Positions 1 to 8,232 of a stretch of 64,000 nt of DNA are shown here, piece after piece (position 1 is the stretch's first letter; every line of letters starts with the position of its first letter). This stretch comes from Rhea pennata (lineage: Eukaryota; Chordata; Aves; Rheiformes; Rheidae). The position numbers and the translations under genes are program-made. Below the pieces are notes generated by a model. It was not told the DNA's origin. It worked only from the letters and a program-made list of their open reading frames with translations, and ran no database searches. The stretch is from positions 215,288,876-215,352,875 of the forward strand of contig NC_084663.1 in NCBI RefSeq assembly GCF_028389875.1, given 5' to 3'.

Positions 1-830
1 GGAGCTGCGACCCCGCGGCGGCTCTGCGAGAGCCGTCCCGGCGCGGGCGAGCGAGCGCCGCCGGCCGAACGCGTCCTTCTGCCGCATCGCTCGGGAGACC
101 GGGCTCGTGCAACGGCTTTGTAGCTGCAACCAGCTTAATGGGAGCTTCCAAACAGGTAGGAAAACCTCCGGGGGTTGGAGCTGGGCTAGGGGGAAAAACA
201 TTTTCCAGGATTTATCCAGGATTTTTGGTCTGGGGGCCTGCAGCAGCGAAGCTCGGGTAGGACCTCGGGCGCAGCGGCCGCGCCTGGACCTAGAGGAGGG
301 CGTCGAGACGTCGTCGCCGCGGGACTCGGAGGCTGACCTTGCCTGAACGGGAGCCGTGGGCGCAGCGCCGCGGCCGTCGGGGGCCGGCGTGCGGCGGCTT
401 GTTCCGGGAACTGCTTCGCTACCGGGCGTGTTGATAAGAAACGTGCCGGGTTAATTCGTAGTAACACGGTGCCTGATAAGCGATGGGCTCTGCAAGAGGC
501 GCCAGCGGACGCCGGGAAAGGCTGAGCGAGCCGTGCGGGGAGCCTCCGGCACGTCGGGGCTTAGGGTTTGGGATGGAGACTTTGCTCTGGGGTAGGGAGA
601 GGACTGCACATGGGGAGCTGCCAGTGCAAGAGAGCGGGTCAGGATTCGGGGGAAACCAGCGCTGGCCAAGGGTGCTGGCGGGCAGAGATGGAGCAGGCAG
701 CCGGCTGGGCCAGGGCGGGCTGGGCTCCTGGGGACGGAGCCCGTGGCGGACGGTTTCTCCTGGGAACTATAAAGGCCAGGGCAAGGGAAAGGGAGAGAGC
801 TCACAGCTCGCTGCTGTGCGTAGACATGCC
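1..830. promoter_or_regulatory. CpG-rich segment with possible non-coding first exon
   Basis: The first 420 bases are very CpG-dense and the rest is moderately GC-rich. A good donor (AAACAG|gtagga) lies at 155/156 on the + strand. A TATA-like CTATAAAGG lies at 767-775. Reading frames here translate to low-complexity Arg/Pro/Ala-rich sequence without recognised domains. By mammalian synteny KCNE3 should lie on this side, but no KCNE3 coding sequence is present in the window. Could be the promoter of an lncRNA or of a neighbour reading leftward. Confidence 0.45.
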
Positions 831-831
831 C

Positions 832-912
832 AACGAGCATCCCTGCACTACAGCGGTTGAACATTGGATAAATGTTCCTGCACTACAGTGGTTGGACATC
901 GGATGAGCATCC
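832..912 (+). repeat. Short tandem repeat, about 35-bp unit, two clear copies
   Basis: The units begin TGCACTACAGYGGTTG at 844 and 879 and continue with RACATYGGATRA. A partial unit precedes them (GAGCATCCC at about 834). The repeat abuts the truncated CR1 at about 960. Confidence 0.55.
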
Positions 913-959
913 CCGTCAGTGCACAGGTTTGAGGCTGGGTGAGCATCCTCTGCGCTGTA

Positions 960-1795
960 GCAGAAGGACCTGGGGAATTACAGGCCAGTCAGCCTCAGCT
1001 CCATCCCTGGAAAGGTGATGGAACAGCTCATCCTGAATGTCATCTGTAAGTATGTGAAGGATAAGAAGGTGGTTGGGAGTAGTCTGCGTGGATTCACCAA
1101 GGGACATCATGCTTAATGAACCTGAAAGCCTTCTGCGATGGAATGACTGGCTGGGTAGGTGAGGGGAGAGCAGTGGACGTTGTGTACCTTGACTTCAGCA
1201 AGGCTTCTGACACTGTCTCCCATAACATCCTCCTAGAGAAGCTCAGGAGGTGTGGGTTAGACGAGTGGACAGTGAGGTGGACTGAGAACTGGCTGAAAGG
1301 CAGAGCTCAGAGGGTCGTCGTCAGTGGCATGGAATCCAGTTGGAGGCCTGTGGCTAGTGGAGTCTCTCAGGGCTCGGTACTGGGTCCCATCCTGTTCAAC
1401 TTCTTCATCAGTGACCTGGATGAGGGGACAGAGTGCCTCCTCAGCAAGTTTACTGATGATCCCAAGCTGGGAGGATTTTGTGGCTGACACACCTGAGGGC
1501 TGTGCTGCCATTCAGAGAGACCTGGAGAGCTGGGTGGAGAGGAACCTCCTGAGGTTCAACGAGGGCAAGTGCAGAGTCCTGTCCCTACGGAGGAATAACC
1601 CTGGGCACCAGTACAGGCTGGGGGCTGATCTTCCGGAAAGCAGCTGTGGAGAAGGACCTGGGAGTCCTGGTAGACAGCTGTTTGACCATTAGCCACGTTC
1701 AGGAAGATGACCTTTCTCCTCTCCTCAGCCCTGGGGAGGCCACATCTGGAGTACTGTCCAGTTCTGGGCTCCTCAGTACAAGAGACCTGCATGAG
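960..1795 (+). mobile_element. CR1 LINE fragment (reverse-transcriptase region)
   Basis: 5'-truncated CR1 in sense orientation. Translation gives the CR1 RT stretch [32 protein letters not shown] and FTDD, in which the Ala of the usual FADD box is Thr. A one-base insertion (TTT to TTTT) after LGG shifts the frame, a lesion shared with other copies here. It then reads through to the CR1 3' domain and stops at the junction with the opposite-strand copy. Confidence 0.9.
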
Positions 1796-2435
1796 TTTCA
1801 GTTTGTGGCCATTGCCTCTTGTCTTATCACTGGCACCACTGAAAAGAGTCTGACCCCATCACCTTGACACCCTCCCTTCAGGTACTTGTACACAGCGATA
1901 AAACCCCCTTTCAGCCTTCTCTTCTCTAGGCCCAGCTCTTGCAGCCGTTCCTCATAGGGCAGGTGCTCCAGCCCTATCATCATCTTTGTAGCCCTGTGCT
2001 GGACTCTCTCCAGTAGCTCCATGTCTCTGTTGTCCTGGGAAACCCAGAACTGGGCACACTACTCGAGATGAGGCCTCCCCAGGGCTGAGGAGAGGGGCAG
2101 GATCACCTCCCTCCACCTGCTCACAACACTCTTCCCAATGCACCCCAGGAGACCATTGGCCTCTTGGCCACAAGGGCACATTGCTGGCTCATGGTCAACC
2201 TGTCATCCACCAGCACTCCCAGGTCCTTCTCTGCAGAGCTGCTCTCCAGCAGGTCAGCCCCCAGCTTGTACTGGTGCATGGGGTTGTTCCTCCCTACGTG
2301 CAGGGAGGAATGGGAATTCCTCCAACTACTCTCTGCACCAGTGAGTACGACCCTCTGAGCTTTCCCTCTGCCAGTTCTCCATCCACCTCACTGCTCATCC
2401 AGCCCGCACTTCCTGAGTTTGCCTAGGAGGATGCT
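1796..2435 (-). mobile_element. CR1 LINE fragment, antisense
   Basis: On the minus strand it reads the CR1 RT C-terminal part: [27 protein letters not shown] and the region before it. It abuts the preceding + copy tail to tail, and the two share homologous sequence, so the pair could fold as an inverted repeat. Truncated at both ends. Confidence 0.88.
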
Positions 2436-4845
2436 AGGTATCGTTAAGCTTGGTACGTTGATATCAGTGGGCAATGTTTATTTGTTAATTAAATGACTGC
2501 TAGCTATTAAGAGACCTGCTGAGCTCTTTGTCCCTTGCATAAATCTACCAGTAAAAAGCCTAAAGTGAGGGGCAGAAAAGCTGGGGTGGCTGAAAGCTGC
2601 TCATACATTAAATGGCAATTGCTAGCTGCACAAACCACCACCCGAAGCCGTACCGGTGCTGGGCCAGGCCACATGCAGCCCTCTGGAGACTTCATCCTAT
2701 GGAAACGCGAGTGTTTTTTAGCAGTGACATTGCTTATTTGTTATTGCCCATCCTCCTCCAGAGGGAGAGCAGAGGTAACTCCATCAGCCCTTCTCAGAGG
2801 CAGCGGGTCGGTCATTGCCTGTGTCACCTTAAAGTGATTTTCTGGGACGTGATGAGGTCATTAGTATGGGAGTAGGGCTGCTTCTGGATGCACAAGCCTC
2901 TTTCTTCAGGCCAGAAACTTCCTGTGTCCAAAATACACACAGTTCTTCTAAATATATCAGCTCATGGAACCAAAGACAGCCTGTCCCTGCAAACCTTGCT
3001 CTGCCAATGGTCTGGCGGTGTCATGGCTGGAACGATGTCGTTGCTCAGAGTAAGGATGGAAAAAGAAGTGATTTAAACCAAAAAAAGAGAAAAATGCATC
3101 AGGGAGCTATATAGGCCAGTGGGGTGCTGGGACCAGCTGTCTGGGGAGCAGGCGAAGTTTTGGGGAGCAGACGAAGCAGCTATCTCCATCTGGGAGAAGA
3201 GCAGGGGCGACCTGTGGCCAGCCCAGGTGAGGGAGCATATGCACATGCTGGTGGTAAGTGATGAGGACATTATCAGAAGGCTGGTCATAAAAATAACACT
3301 CTGGACGGTTATACTGTCCAAATAACATATTTATGTGGGTTGATTCAGTTCAGCTTGGCTACCGTATACATACCCATGAGAGAGTGCAGCACTGGGTAGG
3401 AGAAAGGAATACTTCTCAGCCAAGACCAAGGCACCATCAGGTTGTCCAGGACCTCAAGTACTCCTCCGTCCTGAAGGTTTTCGGTGCAAATTATTTCAGT
3501 TCTGCAGAGTTTACCCTGTGCTTCAGGGATGCTTAAACGGATAAAATGGGATGAAAAGACTTTTACCTGATCCTCGCACCTTTCTTGCTCTCCCGTCAGG
3601 GGAAATGGGCCCTTCCCACCTCTTTTCTGCACGTGGATGTGGCAGGGCGGTCAACTGCTCAGCAGAGCACGCCCGCGGGTTATTAATACCTAGAGGGAAG
3701 GATTAAAAGTAACCAGGTCTGTGTTAAGGTTGCCGTTTTGGAAAGCAGAGGCTTTGATACGTGGCTGATCCGGGCAAAAGCCTGGCACACTAACCCACTG
3801 CGCTGCTGAGCCGCCGTAAATGCTGTAACCCTCCACGCGCAGCAGCTGATTAAACCCCAGATTAAGTGCTTAGTCGGGGGAGCCTCTGAAATGCATTTTA
3901 GCAAAACCGTGAGGATGCCAAGAGGTGATGAGCCCAAATTCCCCGGCACTGGATAAATAAATTATAAAACAAAAGAGGTGCTGCCAAGTCAGGACATGAA
4001 AATTGCCTGCCGAGAGCTTCGGCTTCATCTCGCATGACCCTGCTCACTGCAGAAACCAAGAGGGCAGGAAAATAACCGGGAATACCATGGGAGCCCTGGG
4101 CTGTTTGCAGACGATCCGGAATAAACCGTCGTGGAAAACCTGGCCGTAACGGAGCCGTACGGACGTGGCTCGGCCCCGAGCCTCTCTGAGCAGAGGTGGG
4201 CGGCTCTGTGCAATCGCTGGAGTTAATCCCGTTCATCACAGGTGAAAATTTTGCCTGCGGTATCGGTTTGCTGGAGGATGCTCACACGACTATTCAGCTG
4301 GGTTTTATTTCCGATGTTGTGTGATATCGCTGAGCCTTTTGCTATTCCTCCATGGAAAAATGTTACATGCATCTCTAAAAAATATGCATCGTTGTTAAGG
4401 GTGCAATACTGAGACGCTGCAAACCCAACCTTACTGGGCGGACTGGCTAGACGTGACCGTGCCAAGGAGCACGGATTTCCTCTCTACCGCTGCGCTGTTT
4501 AACCGCAAATCCCAAACCGGGGCTGTGCATCATTAGCAAATCGCTATTAACTCCATTAGCTTGTCTACATTAGAAGGAAACGCTCATCCTGGGGGCACGG
4601 ACAGCTCTCTGCCGTTGCGTAGATGCAATTAGGCTGCACGGGAGAAACTCTGGGTTTCACAGCGGTGCAGAGAACGGGGCCTTTCCCCCCAAAACACGGG
4701 CCGAGCGCGCAGGCGCACACACTGCTCCCGACGCCCGCGTGTGCACACACGCTCTTTTTATAGCCGGCTGGAGAGCAGGCGGCTCGCGGCCGGTCCCGCT
4801 TCTCCTCCCCGGCCGGGGCGAGCCCTGTGCCGTCACCCGGCTCGT
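2436..4845. other. Unassigned sequence
   Basis: No exon, repeat or RNA gene recognised. Short open frames show no known domain. The last 200 bases become CpG-rich. Confidence 0.5.
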
Positions 4846-5130
4846 GTTTCCCTGTGAGAGTGACGGAGCCCGGGAGCAGGTTGCCCAGAGGTGGTGGAGT
4901 CTCCTTCTCTGGAGATCTTCAAGGCCCGCCTGGATGCAGCCCTGTCTGCCATGCTGCAGGTGACCCTGTCCCACCTCGTCCCACCAAGGTCCCACCTCGG
5001 ACCTTGGGTCAGGGCGAACAGTTGGGTGGAAACCGGAGCCGACGGGGACGCGCGGGAGAGCCGCGACGCGCGGCAGCGCAGGACCCGGCCGGCTCCTTCC
5101 TTATTGCCTTGCTCGCAAGGGCACGAGAGC
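4660..5130. promoter_or_regulatory. Small CpG-rich patch interrupted by a CR1 fragment
   Basis: CpG-dense sequence (for example gggccgagcgcgcagg and ggccggggcg) lies on both sides of a CR1 3' fragment. A TTTTTATAG stretch lies near 4755. No gene could be tied to it. Could be an orphan CpG island or enhancer. Confidence 0.35.
4846..4968 (+). mobile_element. CR1 3' fragment
   Basis: Matches the CR1 3' coding end: CTGTGAGAGTGACGGAG, CAGGTTGCCCAGAG, GAGTCTCCTTCT, GGAGATCTTCAAGGCCCGCC, then ATGCTGCAGGTGACCCTG. It lacks the 3' tail. It is more diverged than the intron 1 copies. Confidence 0.85.
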
Positions 5131-6411
5131 AGACGGGACCCAGCCCAGCTCCCCTGCAACGGACCATCAGCTTCCATAATTCTCCTTAACCCTTAAATAC
5201 GCTGGACTTAGCTGTCATCTCAAATGCACAACCATCTCGGCGTGCCAAACCCCTGCAAGCGCTAGCTAAGCCGTATCACCTGTATTCTTTTTGTACGATT
5301 GCCCTGCTTTGGAGTGGCTCCGGCTGCCTGCCGTCTGCTTTATGCAAGGGAACGTCTCCGCGCTAGCTAAGCAACGTCCTCTCACGAGGAAATATTGGAG
5401 CTGGATCGTCACTTCTTGACTTTAGGGACATCTGTGAGAGCCCGGAAAGAAGTTTCAGACCTGCCAGGCTGAGGTTATTCCCGGGGAAGCTGATTCTGAA
5501 CTAAGCAGCAAAGACATTTATCTTCTCTGAGAGTCTTTTATCTACAAACGGTAGTTAGTTTCTTCAAGGAAATTATCGTCAGGGAACGCTGATATCTACT
5601 CAAGCTTTCAAGTGCAAAACTTGGACCGGCTTACGCTGATGGCCGAAAAATCACTATTCGGAAAAGAAAAAGGAAAAACGAGGTAAAAAATTGAAGCTAT
5701 CGAAATACAAAGTTTAATTTTAGCAACACGCCTCATTGCCTTTCGAATTACTTGCAGGGTCTTTTTCAGGAAACACTCCTGTTCAGCAAGCTTTGAAAAG
5801 GTATTTTTTTTAAGCAGGTATTTTCTTTTAAAAGGGATTTTTCTCTGTGGGAAAATGAGGCAGGGCCTCGCTTGCTCTCCTACCACCACTGCCAGCGGAC
5901 GGGCCCCCAAAACGGCCTAGGGGTGGAGCATCCCTCCCACGGACTATTTGATCCACCTCTTTTGCCTGATTTCCTCGCAGCAGCTTTATCAGCGCCCAGA
6001 TTCCTATTCCTCTTCTATGCCAGGAACAACCTGCAGGGAGTCCTGCAGTGATAATAGAAGACTATTTCCATTTATTTCCTTCTTCTTTCCTTACATTCTG
6101 CTGACTTTTGTCAGCACTTTGGTGTAACAGAGGAGTTGAAATGTTCATCTCCTCCTGCCAGGTCAGTCCTTGGGGCTGGAGAAGGATTTTTTCATGCTTC
6201 CAACCAGGAAATCAGTCCCTGCCAGCCATCGACATGAGACCTTGGAAGAGCAGAGTGTGCTAAAATGAGATTTTTAAAGCTTCACATGGCAGCTTGTTCC
6301 CTTCTATAATTTGCACTTCCCAACAAATTGCATCACCAAAACCTCATATCAGCCATCTCCTGCATCTCCTGCATCATGCCTTCCTCTCCAGCTACTCTCT
6401 TGGCTCTGGAG
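4969..6411. other. Unassigned sequence upstream of the minisatellite
   Basis: Apart from the CpG-rich part up to 5130, no gene, repeat or RNA recognised. The stretch 5500-5850 is AT-rich. Confidence 0.5.
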
Positions 6412-6997
6412 CAGCCATCCCTTCCCGGGATGCGGGGATGAGCGCATCCTGCAGCTGTCCCTTCCCGGGATGTGGGGATGAGCACATCCCACAGCCATCC
6501 ATTCCCCCTGGGATTTGGGGATGAGCGCATCCCGCAGCCATCCATTCCCCCGAGATTTGGGGATGAGCGCATCCCACAGCCGTCCATTCCCTGGGATTTG
6601 GGGATGAGCGCATCCCACAGCCGTCCATTCCCCCTGGGATTTGGGGATGAGCGCATCCCGCAGCTGTCCATTCCCCTGGGATTTGGGGATGAGCGCATCC
6701 CGCAGCCATCCATTCCCCCGAGATTTGGGGATGAGCGCATCCCACAGCCATCCATTCCCCTGGGATTTGGGGATGAGCACATCCTGCAGCCATCCATTCC
6801 CCCGAGATTTGGGGATGAGCGCATCCCGCAGCCATCCATTCCCCCTGGGATGTGGGGATGAGCGCATCCCACAGCCATCCATTCCCCTGGGATTTGGGGA
6901 TGAGCGCATCCTACAGCCATTCCTTCCCCTGGGATTTGGGGATGAGCACATCCCGCAGCCATTCCTTCCCCGGGATGCAGGGATGAGCGCATCCTGC
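6412..6997 (+). repeat. Minisatellite, about 14 units of 42 bp (40-43 bp)
   Basis: GGGGATGAGC recurs at 6434, 6474, 6517, 6559, 6600, 6643, 6685, 6727, 6769, 6811, 6854, 6896 and 6938, with a variant at 6980. The unit is roughly CAGCCATCCATTCCCCT then GGGATTTG then GGGATGAGCGCATCCC. Variants are GAG for GGG before ATTT (units at 6559, 6727, 6811) and CAC for CGC in the loop. Each unit holds an inverted repeat GGGATG-AGCG-CATCCC. The 42-bp period is a multiple of three, so several frames stay open for 130-220 codons; I read these as by-products of the repeat, not genes. Confidence 0.95.
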
Positions 6998-7599
6998 TGC
7001 AGGGCTGCCGGTCGCTATGGCAACCCTTGGAGGATGTGCCGCGGAGACGGGATCATCGCGGCGGCCTGCTTGCCCGGGGGAGAGCCTGGATGAGCTATCC
7101 GGGAGAGGAAATTAAAGAAATTAAGTTGGGGTTGAGGCAGGGCTAACGCGGAGGGGGAGGTCGGGAGGGATGATTTTCCTTCCAGCTTATCCGCCGCTGC
7201 TCCCGGGAGCACGTTTGAAGGCCTGTTGGTCCCCAGGGCCAGGGCTGTTTCCATTCCCCCTTCGGAGGCGAGCCAAGGCCCCGCGTTGCCCTCGGCATCG
7301 CTCCGGGGGCTGCGAGGGGAGCAGGGGGCAGCGCCAGGGCTGAGCCGGAGCCCGACGGAGGCACCGTGGAAGCAGCCGGGCCCATTTGGAGGATTTGCTC
7401 GTGGGTGTCACCAGGAGGCCGGCGACGTTTTTTGCCCGTCAAGGCGATGGGGAGGCCGGGGGGGGGGAGTGTAGGAAGGTGTTATGCGACGGGATAAGCT
7501 GGGACACCCTGAGACAGCGCTCGGCGAGAGAGGTAGACCTACTGCCCCTTCTCGGCCCTGGCAGCTGCCCCTCACAGGCGGGGGGGGGGGGGAACGACC
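6998..7599. other. GC-rich promoter-proximal sequence without a gene
   Basis: Moderately CpG-rich spacer between the minisatellite and the PGM2L1 core promoter, with a G-run at 7580-7592. No coding or RNA signal recognised. Confidence 0.5.
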
Positions 7600-7606
7600 G
7601 CAAGGT

Positions 7607-7623
7607 CTGCCGGGAGTTGTAGT
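7607..7623 (-). promoter_or_regulatory. Second ZNF143-type site, opposite strand
   Basis: On the minus strand the sequence reads ACTACAACTCCCGGCAG, the core ZNF143 motif with a weaker 3' half than the site at 7675. The two sites face away from each other with about 50 bp between them. Confidence 0.6.
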
Positions 7624-7674
7624 CCAGGCCGCTCCACCCGCCACTCCCCTCTGCCACTGGCCGGCGGCTCGCGG

Positions 7675-7699
7675 ACTACACTTCCCAGCATGCACCGCG
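7675..7699 (+). promoter_or_regulatory. ZNF143/Staf-type site (ACTACA..TCCCAGCATGC)
   Basis: ACTACA at 7675-7680 is followed by CTTCCCAGCATGC and then ACCGCG. This is close to the full extended ZNF143/THAP11-associated motif common in vertebrate CpG-island promoters. It lies about 440 bp upstream of the PGM2L1 start codon. Confidence 0.8.
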
Positions 7700-7835
7700 A
7701 CCCGCACGGCCGCCGGCGAGCCGGCGCCCGGGGCGGTGGGGAGTGGTGTGCGCGCCGCGGAGGGGGCGGAGCTCCGCGGGAAGTCTCCCCCTCCAACAAC
7801 AAGGGAGGGGGGCGTGGCCAGGGCGCTGGCGCCGC

Positions 7836-7841
7836 GATTGG
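7836..7841 (-). promoter_or_regulatory. Inverted CCAAT box (NF-Y type)
   Basis: GATTGG on the + strand, flanked by GC-rich sequence (gccgcGATTGGcgaagc), between two GC boxes. Typical NF-Y context in a TATA-less promoter. Confidence 0.5.
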
Positions 7842-7855
7842 CGAAGCCGGCGCGA

Positions 7856-7866
7856 GGGGGCGGGGC
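7856..7866 (+). promoter_or_regulatory. GC box (Sp/KLF type)
   Basis: GGGGGCGGGGC, a consensus-quality Sp1-type element about 20 bp downstream of the inverted CCAAT box. Confidence 0.55.
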
Positions 7867-8012
7867 CGGCGTTGTTGTCGAGCCGCGGCGGCGCGCGCGG
7901 GTTGGGTCCGTTGGTGGGTGCGCGTGCGTGCGGTTCGACCGTTACCGGCGGCGTTCGCGACCGTTGCGCTGAGGTAAATAACGGACCGCCTCCTGTCGCC
8001 CGTCCCCCAACG

Positions 8013-8045
8013 ATGCTCGCCGTCGCGCTGCGCGTCGCGGAGTGA
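8013..8045 (+). CDS. Upstream ORF in the probable PGM2L1 5'UTR
   Basis: ATG CTC GCC ... GAG TGA encodes the 10-residue MLAVALRVAE and ends 76 nt before the PGM2L1 ATG. The start has A at -3 but C at +4, an adequate context. Whether it is in the mRNA depends on the unmapped transcription start. Probably regulatory by translation, not a functional peptide. Confidence 0.45.
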   Translation: MLAVALRVAE

Positions 8046-8121
8046 AGCCGCCGCGGTCCCTTCGTCCTCGCTCCCTCCCCCCTCGAAGCGGCGAGGCTCG
8101 CCCGCCCGCCCCGGCGGCGAC

Positions 8122-8232
8122 ATGGGCGAGCGCGGAGCCGGCGAGGATGTCAACTCCAACGTGCTGGTGGCCCGCAGTACCGGCGACGCGGAGCTCGACA
8201 AGGCGGTGTGGCAGTGGCTGAGCTGGGACAAG
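8122..8232 (+). CDS. PGM2L1: PGM2L1 coding exon 1 (codons 1-37)
   Basis: Starts with ATG and ends ...QWLSWDK, followed by donor AAG|gtgggt, phase 0. It lies in the CpG island. The first 20 residues, acidic and glycine-rich, are the least conserved part of the protein. [13 protein letters not shown] matches the conserved start of the family fold. Confidence 0.96.

Noticed and set aside
1116..1487. CR1 RT frames as functional genes
   Set aside because: All CR1 copies in the window are truncated or carry stops or frameshifts.
6333..6992. 219-codon minus-strand open frame as a repeat protein gene
   Set aside because: It is produced by the 42-bp minisatellite; several frames on both strands are equally open, and there are no splice, promoter or domain signals.
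6412..6997. Regular repeats as a CRISPR array
   Set aside because: Units are contiguous without unique spacers and the locus is vertebrate; it is a minisatellite.
1..8000. KCNE3 coding exon, expected upstream by synteny
   Set aside because: Its single coding exon would give an open frame of about 100 codons with one transmembrane segment; none is present on either strand.
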